Shown here one piece after another: positions 1-12,500 of a stretch of DNA of 64,000 nt. A program made the position numbers and the translations under genes. Positions within the stretch are counted from its first letter, which is position 1. Each line of letters starts with the position of its first letter. The stretch spans positions 8,883,534 to 8,947,533 of the forward strand of contig JADCRB010000040.1 in assembly GCA_021464245.1 (NCBI GenBank), written 5' to 3'. This stretch comes from Carallia brachiata. Lineage: Eukaryota > Streptophyta > Magnoliopsida > Malpighiales > Rhizophoraceae. The notes under the pieces were generated by a model. The model was not told where the DNA came from. It did no database searches and worked only from the letters and a program-made list of their open reading frames with translations.

Positions 1-297
1 CCTTACTGTTGTCCTTGTTGCCACCACCTATAGGTTTTACTGTTTTGATCAGATCTACAATTAGATCGTGATCCATGACAAAACTCAATTAGCCCAATTA
101 ATCAGAGTAGCCAATAATCTTAAGTGCATAAGAAGTTACTGAAGATTCTTTTATTATATTCCATAGGAATGATTCCTTAGAGGTCTCATACCTAGATTGT
201 GTATCAAACAACTCTTTGAGATGCATAATAATGGTGTATGCATCTATGTTCTCATGCTACTTTTGAAGCTCAGGAGACATGCTGGCTAATATCATAT
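1..297 (-). pseudogene. Ty1/copia gag (UBN2-type) remnant
   Basis: Read on the minus strand, one frame gives a recognisable copia gag core: a stretch like HLKELFDTQSRYETSK, then an SSVTSYALKIIGYSD-like segment, then DLIVDLIKT. This spacing is typical of the UBN2 gag family. At least three in-frame stops break it, and the N-terminal part and a tRNA primer site are missing next to the adjoining LTR at 316. The fragment runs off the left edge of the window. It is a dead retrotransposon piece, not a host gene. Confidence 0.6.
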
Positions 298-1588
298 ATA
301 TATAGCCAGATTATCTGTTAGGAATCACATATATATTTATCGAATAAATACAGAGCAAAAACAGAGATTTAAAATTTTGATTCCTAAGAGTAGATCGATT
401 ATTTGTTAAATATAATTACAATCTAGCTTAAGAGAAAGAATTGTTAATGAGGTAATAGTCTTGAATTCTTCTTTTTTTTTTAGGCCTATCGACTAGTTGT
501 TGTAAACTACTACCATCCAAACGTCCAGCCTCTAATAACATCCACACAGAACTGAAGAAACAACTCTCTTACACCTAAACCTTTTAGAAAGAGAAGAGAA
601 GAGAGAGATGAGGGTTAGCCTAAGGAAGAGCACTAGCTCTAAATGATCATAAAATCGTATGTTAGGCAGACCTTATAAGGTTCTATTAATAGAGACCTTA
701 GACTATATAAGTCCTAGTATAATTTCTCATAAATTACACTTTAGTCCCTATAAATTCAAATATCATAGATTTTGCCCCAAAAGTTCCTAAAACTTTTCAA
801 TCAAGTCCAACTTGATCTCCTTTTATGTTTCTCACCAAATTCCCTAATGTTTGTGACCCATTAGGATCCTAATATGTTGGTAATGAATATAAATTATAAT
901 TATAAAGGATTAGATAAATTAAACTCCTTTAATTTATCATTAATTCTCTAATTAATTAATTTTTATTCATAGATCAAGATTGACATCTAGCAACATATAA
1001 TGACCATGCAAATGTCAAGACTATTTAAAGTGGCTTGACTAATCCCTTCAGTGAATGGTCTTTCAGTATAATTCAATCTTTTCATCCTACTAATGTTCTA
1101 ATTAAATATAGAGTATGAAATTAGTGTCTACTCTATATTATTTAATTATATTCGTTCAAAAACTAATAAGGTCATTGATTTTGTGAATGAGATTTTAACT
1201 CCTTATAATCCTTATTCCACTTTATACAAGGATTTTATGAATTAATACCTAATAAGAACATTGAAACATTCTCCCATAATTACTTTAGGGTGACGAATCT
1301 TTTATAGATTAGTCAACTATCTTCATATAGTTCATAATATGCCTAATACAAACTCTCAAAAGCGATTATTGGTCAGGACAACGTAGAAGTAAGATCAAAA
1401 CATGTCAATTCCTATATAAGATAGATTGGTGATCTCAAATTTAAAAAACACTTATATAACCGTCACATGAGAGATTCTTTAGACACACAACTAATGTTTC
1501 ATTTGGAAATTCTTATAGCGGGTTAATTTAGTGAACTTATTTAGCTAATAAGCACCCACATGTTTATTCAACTATCTTTATACATTAA

Positions 1589-2637
1589 GGGTGCGTTTGG
1601 TACACAGACTGGACATTACGGTATATGATAGTATAGACTAATATAGTATATAATAGGCTAGATTAATAGTCTATATTATGTTTGAATGTCATCAAATAGT
1701 ATAGTATAGAATAGTTATTCTATTTAACATTTGGATGATATGAGATATAATAGTATAGTATATCAAAATTACTTTTTTAACCCTTACAAATAATTGATTT
1801 ACATTTACCATTAATTTTAATCTTTTTATTAAAAATAATTAAAATTAAGTAATGCAATTAATATTTATTTTACATGTTATTATACATTATGTTGTTTATA
1901 ATTTTTCAATTTTGTATAAAAAAATATTTTTTAAATTAAGTATTAATTTTATTTATAAAAATAAATTTTAAAATATCAAAAAAAAGATTAATATTTTTTT
2001 TAATTTTTTGAGGAAAAATTAAATAAATTTTAAGAGATAAAATTTCAAATTTATATGAAAAAAAAAAGAAAGAATGAGCACGAGAGAGAGAGTGAGGAGG
2101 AAGAAAGGTAGGGGGAAGGAAGAGAGAGGGAGGAGAGAGAAAGGAAGGAAGGAAGGAGGAGGGAGGGGAGAGAAAGGGAAGAGAGAGAGATGAGGAGTGA
2201 GAGACAGGAGAGGGAGGAGAGAGAAAGGGAAGAGAGAGACAAGGATTGAGAGAGAGAAGAGGGAGGAGAGAGAGAGAAAAGAGGGAGGAGAGAGAAAGGA
2301 AAGAGAGAGAAGAGGAGTGAGAGAGAGAAGGGAAGAGAGAGAAGATAAGAGAAATGAATTTTTTAAATTTTATGTTAATTTTTTAAAAAATATTTAAAAT
2401 TTATTTTAATTAAGAGGATATTTTAGTAAATATATAATTTATTAACATTAGTACATGATGTGGGATAGACTAGCCCATAAGAGTTAGAGGGATAGTACTA
2501 TCATATATTTATGGGATAGTAAGCTCACACTAGTCTATCCTATACTTATCTTATTAACGAACCAAACATGAGTTATGATGGAATAGTTGGTCACTAGCCT
2601 ATTCTATCCTATCTTATCTTATGAAACAAACGCACCC
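1589..2637. mobile_element. PIF/Harbinger (Tourist-like) MITE, 1049 bp
   Basis: The terminal inverted repeats read GGGTGCGTTTGGT at the left and, reverse-complemented, GGGTGCGTTTGTT at the right. They are flanked by a 3-bp TAA target duplication at 1586-1588 and 2638-2640. A 3-bp TAA/TTA duplication and a GGG-starting terminus are hallmarks of PIF/Harbinger-type MITEs. The uninterrupted relative at 54545-55895 shows the empty site, which confirms insertion into the older LTR. No transposase is present. Much of its unusual length comes from the purine tract at 2081-2345. Confidence 0.82.
2081..2345. repeat. Purine-only (GA/GGA/GGAA) tract
   Basis: About 265 bp of nearly pure G/A on the plus strand, made of interleaved GA, GGAGA and GGAAGGAA repeats, inside the MITE. 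Open frames seen here on both strands (Arg/Glu-rich and Ser/Leu-rich) come from the repeat and are not genes. Confidence 0.9.
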
Positions 2638-4259
2638 TAAGTCTATGAGATCGACTGTTTTCTTCATAATAAAAAAAACATAACATGTGCTAGTCACACG
2701 GCTCTATTAATATCCCATCTCAATAGAGCGTCGATTAGGAATATTTAGGAATAATAATTTGATGCAATAGCTATATTATAATTATAATCTTATCATAGTT
2801 ATCTCTGCAGTAAAATATATTTTTTTCATGGACTTTATCATTACTGTTTATCAATGATCATATTTTGTATATAAATAATACTAAAGATAAAGAATACCTT
2901 TAATTACTAATAATGTGCATGAACTTATATTATCATTGGTAATCAACACATTGTCTACTAGGGCATACATTAATAATCTCTCACTTGCACTGTAGCCAGT
3001 TGCCTATGTATATATATCGTATCCCTCAAAGTGGCGATCATGTTCTTACTAGAACAAGGCTTTGGACAAGAATTCACTAAATCTTTTTAAGTGGGAACTC
3101 TCTTTATCTTTACATATTCCTTTCTAACATCCTACAATGAGAAGGAATCATTTGAGTACATAACCAGATCAATCATGAGACCGAGGTTCCTCGTACAATG
3201 ACTCTATTGTTGCCACAATAACCAATTACTAGTTGACTCTATTGTTGCCACAGTAATCAATTACTAGTTTAACAATATATGAAACCTTATTATGTTCAAT
3301 TATAAACTTATTGATCCAATCATTGCATCGTATGCAAAGATATGTACAAATATGATGATTGTCTCAAGTTTAGAACTGTTCTAAAGTATAGTCTCGTCAT
3401 TTGGAGTAAATCTTTCTTCAAACTATGACTTTTAATAGATTGAAAGTTCAGTTTCAAAATATCATTGAATATTAAGTTCAGTTTCTCCATAATCTAAAAA
3501 ATCATTCTTAATACTTCATAAGTACTTAAGAATGCCTTTCACAAACAATCCAATGACTATCATTTGGAACAGTCTTGTGTCGACACGTTAGAGACACCTA
3601 GCCTTGTACATAATAATGCATATATGATAGATCTTATCTATCATATCTCTCTCAATTTGATGTCTAGGAACACAAGTCCTTGAAGAGATTTATGTTATAC
3701 ACTATAGGAAAGAATCTCCCTTCATATTCTTCCAATGCTAAACCATTTAGCAATTTATACTTAGATTGGAACAAATAGAAACAACCTATTAGATTCATCT
3801 CTATAAATCTCAATCATTCAGATCTTCTCTTTAGATCTTTTCAGAATGTAGGCTGCTTCTCTAATATCTTATATGGAGAATATTCTTGGACTACCAAACA
3901 TTATTGGATTTGAAGAATGATATACTTTTTCTATTAGCATTATGTCATCCAACATATAGCTTTTAAACGTTGGATCATAGAAAACAGTTCTTCATTTTCT
4001 CAAGCAAGAAAATCACTTTCGTTGGTATATCTTTGGTACCATAGAAAGTTGTGTTTTGTGTTTCTTAGAAAGAATAATGAAGAAATGTTCTTCATCTATA
4101 ACCGTATACATCCTGGATAAAATAACTAACAACAAAGGTTGGAGAGAAAACTCTTTGAATCGGTTAGTTAGCATACCTTCGAACATCTTCCGCCAATTCC
4201 TATGACAAAACCATTTTCTAATGTACTTTGAAATGAAGCACAGGTAACAAATCCTCGAT

Positions 4260-7200
4260 TCAACCAGATAAAACAGCTGTATTCTGCGTTGCCTCTTCTG
4301 CCTGCAAGCTCTCATAAAACTTGACAAGGACTTCCCAGCCACCAGGGCACATGAAACCATCTGGCGGATTTTCACCATTTCTTGCATATGCTCGCATCTG
4401 CGAGTTGAATCATAAGCATACAAATCACATATAGTACGTCATATAAAATCTTTGTTTTTCACGTCATCTATATGTAAATCATCTATGAAATTGCAACACT
4501 CATAAGCCCAATTATCAAAATAAAAGCAATGATTCTTTGCTCCTCACATCAATCCAAGGGCAAAGAAGAATGTTTATAGGAGTCAACTTCAACAACTTGT
4601 ACCCCAATTTCTTGAAAACCTGTGAACATTTTACTCCAACTAGCAATAAAAATGCAGGAGTGTGGATCCCACTAAGAGTGTCCTTGCTATTCTAGGTTAA
4701 AGTACACACACATATGATGGCAGTGATAGGATTTTTATTTGTGTTCTTATAATACACAGAAGCATAAGTGCTTATTTCCTGCCATAAGTTGCCAATGCAT
4801 TAAAATTGCTCAAGTGTATTAAGTAACAAAAGGAATCAGATGCTGACCTTGGTTCCAGAGATAAAGAGGAAATCTTTAGCACGAGATGGATCAAAAAATG
4901 CCATCTTTTTTGCTGTGGTGTCATATGCTGCCACCTGAACAACAAAAAACAGTCGAGTATCAATTAATACAACACATTAATACTACAGGAATCTATATCT
5001 GTGACTTCATCACATCTTATGCCAAGATAGTTAGACTCAACGGTTACAAATCCTTCTGAGCAGTGGCAAATCTAGAAATTTTAGTTAGTGGGGGCAACAA
5101 TGTTTAACAAAAAGGGAAAAATTACATGGGCGCGATGATTTTGGTGCATTCAAGATTTGAATTTACACATTGCACTATCATAATTGTTACACATTTTGAG
5201 TCTTTCAATGTGCGATCATAGTAAACGATAAAAACCACAAATGTACATCTGATAGTCATAATAGCAAAATGTGTCAATTCGAATGAACCACAAATGCGCA
5301 ATGATGGGTCCACGTCCAGGATGCGTCAAGTCGAACACATCCATATAATGAAACATTAAGGGAAAATAGGTAGCATACAAAACAAGACACAAGTAAGCTG
5401 TAAACATTAAAAAAAAAATTAAAAAAAAAACATAAAATTTTATTTAGTATTGATAATTTTTGCAAGAAAATTTTTGACTAAAATATAGCTTAAGCATTTT
5501 CAACTTAAAACCAAGTACATGACAAAAATTTAAACTAAAATATATGAAGAAAAATACAATAATATTATTTTTATAATTAAACAATAAGTCCAAAACAAAC
5601 ACAATGTTATAAATTGATGAAAAAAAAAAATAAATGACTTACTTTAAGAATAAAAGATATCGCAAATAATATATACATATTGATGAAGAAAAATTCTAAA
5701 AAATTGAAATGTTTGTAGATCATATTCTTTATCTAATAAAAGAGTTCTTCTTGTCTTCAACTTGTAGATTTAGAGGGGCAAAGATTATTTTCAGTAGAAG
5801 CAAACAAAAATTTTCAGCAAATTTTCTTCTTGGTCCATAATATTTTCAATATCTCCTCCATTGCTTCTGAGTCAAGACATAATGACCATCATGTGGAGGA
5901 TATGGATGAACAAGTATATCCAGATGGAAGCAGCAAAAAAAGCTGTCTCTAACACTGGCTAGAGCATAATGTTATAGTGGTATCTACTTGCTCTTCATTG
6001 CTAGGGTGTGATTGTTTTCGAAGTAGTTTATTCCAATTTCATCATAATTTAGCACCAGTTGCAGAAAGCTTTCCACAAGTCTCATCAAGCTCAGAATAAG
6101 ATCAGCTTCCATATCTGACAATTTACTATGTTCTACGGTAATAATTTTCCATTCAGAACTGTTACTTGTTAAACATTACCACTTATACTAATCTCATGAT
6201 TTTCATGATACTAATGCAAGTCCCCTACCTACTATGCCATGAACGACCATCCGTCACGAGCTATTTTACCATTAAAGAAACCTATGCACAGCCATGATTC
6301 CTCCATGAGTTCCAAAAAGATCTACAAAATGTGGTTTTAGAACCCCTTCCAAGTGCAAAAATTTCATCAACATCATCATCATAAATTTGGGAAAATTTCA
6401 AAGCAAACAATGCATCTTGATTTAAAAGAAATGGATATGACTCACTTTTTTGTTCTTGCAAGTTTGTAAATTACAAGCATGATAATCAGAACACATGAAA
6501 CAAAAATAAGAAGAGTTGGGAAAGTTAAGTCAATAAGGGGTGATACCTACCCTGAATGGTAAAATATTTAATTTATCCAGTCCTGGGGCCATGCTTAGCA
6601 CTTTCTTTCCATGATCAGGGTCATACAAATCTCTCTTCTCTGTTGGGTGACCCATACCAGCAGGGTCACGACCGACTATATAGAAATTAGCACCTGCATT
6701 TATCCGTGCCTTGGCATGCCACTGTACTTCTGTTGGGCCTGCATAATGCATAGGTGATGGGAATATGGCCACAATTGTGGTTTCAGGGTCAAGAATACCA
6801 TCTTCTAGAACCTGTTTCAGAATAAATCTACATACATTTATTCTACAGCAACTAGACTGACTTAAGATATATGAAAATAAGAACAGTATTAATTTGTTTA
6901 AGGTGAAAGATACACATCATCATAGCATGAACCATTGGACAGTCAACTGTGAAAGGACGTATGGATGAAATTGATAAAAAAAAACAAACCTTCTTGTGTT
7001 GTTCCATCCGAACATCCAAAGGCACATCATCAGCCTTTGTAAAACCTCCTAAAGGATGAAGCAGTAAAATTGGATTCTTGTAACCCATCTCCAAAAGTCG
7101 CTTGCGTGTATCATTCATCAGTAAGGCATGCCCATTGTGCACAGGGTTCCTTAACTGAAAAGCAAAGACAGCATCAGCATGACGACTATCAAATTCCTTC

Positions 7201-8020
7201 CGCAGCTGTTGGGGAGAGAGCCTGTAGTGATCAAGCCCATCGTTGTACTTAATAGGCATTATCACTTCCAAATCTCCTCCAATAAGCCAGTTCCCAGCTG
7301 AAGTGATAACTTCATCAACATATGGCAATCCTGGTGCAGTTGTACCCCAAGTTCTAGCAATTCTTTCTTCTTTATTATGCTTGTATATCTCGATACTGCA
7401 ATAACTGACTAGAATTATAGAACATCTTTTGGCAAGAAGAAGATACCCGTATAAGTTCTGACATCACTGAAGACTGCAATAATTGAAAACTCAGCTGCAG
7501 CTGGTCCTATGTTCCAATTCTTGCCCCAAGCTAATATTTAAGTTGGTCCTAGTGTATCTATATGTGGTGTCTAGTGCAAGGGATCTGGGATTCGCAACAT
7601 ATGCTAGGCCATAATTCAAGATGTGAAATTGGACAAGTACTAGCATCCCCTTCCACAATGTATCACAAGTTCATCCAAAAGCTTGTATGCCAAAATCATA
7701 TCAATTTTCAAAATTAATTTTGGTTTCAGAATTAGCTGTATTGCTTCCGAAGACTCACTTAGAATCCTTATTGGGTTTTTTTTTTTTGGTGCTTGAAATG
7801 GCGAAATAAGCTATACTGCAAAGGAAATTACATTCGAGTAATCAAGATTGATTCAAGTAACAGTCATTGATGGAGTCTACTAACCCTCCAAGGACAGATC
7901 AAGCAATCATGAATTTGCACGCAAAACAACCTTACAATTAAATATTGCCGACTCCCTTACAAATATACAATGCAATTGAAAAAAAAAAGAAAGGAACAAA
8001 AATAGAAATGGAACCAGTAA

Positions 8021-8058
<38 letters not shown>

Positions 8059-8682
8059 CCTGATTAAAAAAGATATTGACCTTCGAAGAACGGCAACTAG
8101 ATCTCCAGCAGGAGCAACCAACCCAACATCCTTGGACGAACCAATAGTCTCCTTAGTCAAGTCGTCGATCGCCAAAACAATGGGAAGTGACATATTCACT
8201 ACAGTCCCATCCTTATGTCTGAGACAATTGAAGTGCAAGCTCTGCAAATACTCATCTTCTCTCATGAACCCTCTCAAAGGACTCGCCCAACCTTCACTAA
8301 TCACATGCACCCACTCCAAATCAATCTTGGTCAGCCTCACCTTGGGCATTGACTCCGCCTCCAGGGTTATGGATCCCCTCTTGCTCTCTGGCAACACCAG
8401 ATCCACCAGGGCCCCACCGTCCGGCTCGATCAAAGAGCTCTTCACACAACCACTCGTGGTCGAGGAGGTGGCTTGCATTCTGGATTTGATATATCTATGA
8501 TGCACACAAATAGGAATCAATTCGTTTGAATGGTAGATGGGGTATGGTCGAATTCTCGTTCTGAAATCCACCAACTTTGTTTGTAAGCTGCTGTTGGTGT
8601 TGTTGTTAGTGCTGTGAAGATTGGGGAGGTTGTTAATGTGAGGAGTGATGATGTGTAGTCTAACTACACCAGTTAAAGACAT
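4260..8682 (-). CDS. APS2: Plastid ATP sulfurylase, APS2 type
   Basis: ATP sulfurylase joins sulfate to ATP to give adenosine 5'-phosphosulfate and pyrophosphate, the first step of sulfate assimilation. Five exons on the minus strand: 8682-8081, 7395-6990, 6811-6551, 4934-4848 and 4397-4260. All have GT-AG borders, and together they give 497 residues with no disruption. Residues 1 to about 70 are Ser/Asn/Arg-rich and suit a plastid transit peptide. The core starts near SSLIEPDGG. Nucleotide-binding motifs are QLRN (281-284) and HNGH (287-290), then [10 protein letters not shown] (383-392). The exon 2-5 sequence resembles Arabidopsis APS2 more than APS1/3/4, and the miR395 target site of the other isoforms is degenerate here. 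I chose the first ATG of the open frame; an internal Met (in the context MQATSS) could start a cytosolic form. Identification is very secure, isoform assignment good. Confidence 0.95.
4935..6550 (-). other. Long intron 3 of ATP sulfurylase gene
   Basis: This 1616-bp intron is very AT-rich, with several A-runs. Around 5060-5100 it holds 'gtggcaaatctagaaatttt' followed by a G-run, a phrase I associate with degraded plant DNA transposons, so part of the intron may be an old insertion. I found no terminal inverted repeats and no second gene. Confidence 0.5.
8024..8056. repeat. (TG)n microsatellite in ATP sulfurylase intron 1
   Basis: An uninterrupted TG dinucleotide run of about 33 bp, which reads CA on the coding strand. 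It begins about 24 nt after the 5' splice site of intron 1, which is at 8080/8081. A useful polymorphic marker position. Confidence 0.95.
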
Positions 8683-9456
8683 TATTAGATTGCTTGGAGA
8701 GGAGTATATTTCTGATGGGTATCGAATTTTCGAGGGGCTTGTGGGAGGAGGATTGTTTGAGAGATCCGATTAACGTGGAAGGGTATAATTGCAAGTCTAA
8801 TTTGGGCAAACATTCTAGTACTGGTAAGGCGTTGAATGGGAGCAGCAGCCGTTTGAGACTCAAAAGACATCCACACGTTTGCTTTTCAGTTTGTGGACGA
8901 AAGTTCCTCTGTGGTCTGAATTTCTACTTGTTTGGGGACCAGTTCTCCCCCCACCGCCCGAAAAAAACCCACGAGTTAGACACAGGATTAGCTGATGGCA
9001 ACGGAACTTTAGCCACACTTGCGCATAATTGTCGCGTTTGCGGCTATATTCATTTGCTTTGTTTGTCAAACTTCAAAATTCCAAGTCCACCGTTTAAACC
9101 GTCGGGCCGGCTAGAACACTAATGTTACTTGGCTTCAGCCGCCAGCAACTCTTCCCTTGCACAAAAATTTTTAAAAAAAAAAAAACAAAAACAAAAATAA
9201 AAACATAAACACACAAAAAATAAATAAATAAATAAAAAATTGCGTGGTTAAATTTTAAATAGTACTAAAATAGTTTTAAAAAACACCAAGATCAATTAAG
9301 TGAGGTGGCTATGGAAGGTGTAAGCATGTGAGGGCATTTATGTAAAATGAGAAACAAATGTGAGAATTTTTTTTTTTTTAATTTTTGTGAATAACAAATG
9401 TGAGAATTGTTATTTTGAAAGAAATGCTACATATGAAATTTTACAAATAATTTGAA
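8683..9456. other. Upstream region of ATP sulfurylase gene
   Basis: Positions 8683 to about 9120 are mixed-composition single-copy-looking DNA that must include the 5' UTR and promoter of the minus-strand gene. The open frames crossing it on either strand resemble nothing I know. From 9160 the sequence turns into A-runs and AT-rich DNA (A-run near 9172, T-run near 9368). I cannot place a TATA box with confidence. Confidence 0.5.
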
Positions 9457-9599
9457 TTTTTTTTAATCAAATGGAACTAGAAGGTATAAATGCCTAATTA
9501 TAGCAAAATAAAGAAACAACTAAGAAACAAATTCCTAATCAATGAACTCCTGCCAATGTCTTGGTTCATAATCTAAAAAATACAATAGAAGGCATATGC

Positions 9600-12500
9600 A
9601 AAATATGAAGCCCATAATCTAGCGATAGCGTATGAGTAGCCAGCCAATTAGCAGCGCAATTCCCCTCACGATGCGCATGACAAAACCTTGCATGCTAGGG
9701 CCTGGGCAATAAGTCACAATAGTCCTGAACAATGTTAGCTAGAGGGAACATCAATCTGTAAACAACAAAGAGCAATAGTAGAGTCAGCTTCTACACTCAC
9801 ATTCCTGAATCCATAATGTCATGCAAGTTCAAGACCACTAAGCAATGCCATAACTCTACTGCCAATGCCAAGCAAGTGCCAATATTATAAGAAAATCTAG
9901 CAACCCACTTTCCTATCAAACCCTGCAACAAACCCCTAGCACCTGCATTACCATTATCTTCCTTAGCTGCTCCATCAGTATTCAATTTAATCCAATCACC
10001 ATTTGGCAGTCTCCAATAAGCTAGTTATAGTCCGAATGAGAAGCACTCTAATCAACGAAACTTAAAAGGTTACGAGAACGAACCTCACAACACTAATTCA
10101 GAAGAAAAATAAAGAATAACTAGTTTTGTTTTTTCTTGCAATATCTTTGTCATTTCTCCAGTGCCAAACCCACCAACACATAGCAGTAAAAAATTTAGGG
10201 CCAATGAGCTACCTCCAGTCCCCCAAAATAACCCGTAAGAAGCAAATATAACTAGACTAAAGTAGCCCAATTAAAAAACATTGTTTATGCCTGGGAGCCA
10301 AAGTAGCACTCCAAATATCTGAGACAGCTTTACAATTATGGAGTAGGTGCAAAATCAGCTCCTCATGGGCATCACATAGGGGGCAAAGCATAGAAAGTGC
10401 TAAACCTCTACTCTAGCGCTCCAGATTAGTCATAATATGCCCTTGTGCTAACTATCATAAAAGGAACGTCTCTAGGACTTTAATACACCACAAACAATCC
10501 ATTTTTGGATTCGAACTATAACTCAAACTTGATGGCAACAAAGTGTTGCAAGTAGACCGGATTGTAAACAAACCATCATGAATAGCAACCCAACAAAATC
10601 TATCCGAATTATTTGGGCCCTGAAGCAGAATAGTGGCAGCCAAAAGCTTTCACAAATTTAATGGAATCCAAGATTACAGTAAACTCTAATTCTATCCAAC
10701 TCCATATTTCATGTATTGGTCCATCGTGAACATAAGCTCCGACAGAGGCAATCCTAGTAAAGCTTGATTTTCTAATAGTTATGAAGTTAACTAGACATTT
10801 TTCCAAAATTTCACTGTTTGTTTGTTACCAACTCTCTATCAAATTGAGTGCTCCAGCAACTCCTTCTAGCGTACTATTCACCTCTAGGCAGCTGAAGCAA
10901 AATGCTTTATATTACAACTTCAACTTGTTGGTCCCAGTACAACTCAAGGGAGAGGTGAATTGAGAGTTTTTGATTTCGCTCTTACATTTTTCCAAGTCTC
11001 AACTCCAAAAGGTTAGTTGAAATAATAAACATAATTGAATATAACCAAATAATAAAAGCAACTAAAAAGTAAATGAGAGATAGGGAAGAATAGCTTGCAC
11101 TAGCTCCAACTGGAAACCTATGTCCATTTCTCAAGGACCCTTCTTTGAGAGCTCAATCCACTAACTTTTGTTCTTTTCAGGGTAAAGAACGACTTTTTAT
11201 ACTTTCTCTTTTGATCTCACAACCTAGAACTAATAAGCTTCAGTAAAGCTTTCAATCACAAGAATGCTCTTGTTCTTTTTCACAAACACTAGAGCTGAGG
11301 CTCTCACTTTGATCTTTTCTCTTTGATCATTCCTTTTCACACACACCCCTTGCAATGATACATAATAATGCTCTAGGTCTCAAGAGATGTCTTGCAAAAG
11401 AGTATACACACTCTCTTATAGACATCTAATACAAAACTAACTATTTGCAATTGATTTTCTTCTATAAAAAAAGATCAATCACAAATAAGGAAACTACAAT
11501 CTATTGGATTTTGAGCCATCAGTCGACTGCTGGATGGGTCTAGTTGAATGACCCACAGATACTGTAACTTTTAGCTTCTTGCTCTCTGACATATTGTTCG
11601 ATTGCAAACCTCGTCTAGTCAATCGACAAAAACTTCCTGTTTCTTCCAGCTTTCAGCAAATTCAGGCATCGGTTGACCGCAAACCTAGTTTGGTCGACTG
11701 ATCAAAACTCTCTTAAACTTCTGGTTTCTGTCTTTTAGTTGCATCGGTTGACCAAGGCGATAGTTCGATTGATCGATTCAAATTTTCGGTATCTTTCGAC
11801 TTTCACTTTCCTGCTCATCTAGTTGCCAAAGACACCATCAGGTCGACCAGTCTGAACTTTTTGTAACTCTTCACATTCTCTTTTTTGAACATCCAGTCGA
11901 CCACAGGAGCTATCTAGTCGGCCGATCTGACTTTTTACATCTTGCCAACTTTTCAAAACTTCCATCTTTTACTATCATCTTTTAAGATCACATTCAAAGC
12001 CTTTATAAAAAGTAACAAATTGACAATTTTAAACAAGATCTTGTCAAATATGTTAGCTCATTCAAATTCAAATATAAAGATCTTGCCAAGTTAAGCATAG
12101 AGAAAATAATGAATTTCCCTATCAAGCTCAATCAATCATAAATGCAAATATTGGAAAAATTATACTCATAAATGTGTATCAATCAAATATGGGCTAGCCT
12201 ATCAAAAGTAATACTCAACAAATTAACACTACTCCCCATAATTATAATATTTCCCTTATAACACTCGTGACCATAGACTTTGGAGCTTTGAAACAAAATG
12301 CTAGGTTAATTTAACATTAATGCTTGTTTAGCAAACCAAGCACTATGAATTGCTAGCTCTCCATGCTCTTTGGGCTTACAGACCACATCCTAATTCAGTA
12401 AATACATATGACAATTCTTGTCTGAGTTGCACCAAAGGAAATTCCTATTATGTCTATCATACAGATCACAAATAAAAGACGATAATGCCATAATCTGCCT

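Larger units (their letters stand above)
316..3990 (-). mobile_element. Decayed copia-type LTR and flanking retroelement DNA
   Basis: The left edge begins TGTTAGGAATC beside the gag remnant, as an LTR edge would. From about 316 to 2830 it aligns, in inverted orientation, with 54545-55895; shared blocks include the ACCGTCACAT, TTAGGGTGACGAAT and TTCTCCCATA neighbourhoods. A MITE at 1589-2637 interrupts the alignment. The part from about 2940 to 3990 (around 'ctctcacttgcactgta') resembles sequence I associate with long copia LTRs or leaders. The right boundary near 3990, about 270 bp from the ATP sulfurylase stop, is a guess. I saw no coding capacity beyond the gag piece. Confidence 0.5.

Noticed and set aside
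2051..2397. Arg/Glu-rich and Ser/Leu-rich open frames
   Set aside because: Produced by the GA-repeat tract.
8027..8500. 157-residue plus-strand open frame opposite ATP sulfurylase exon 1
   Set aside because: Antisense to a secure exon; its start is the TG repeat (Cys-Val run).
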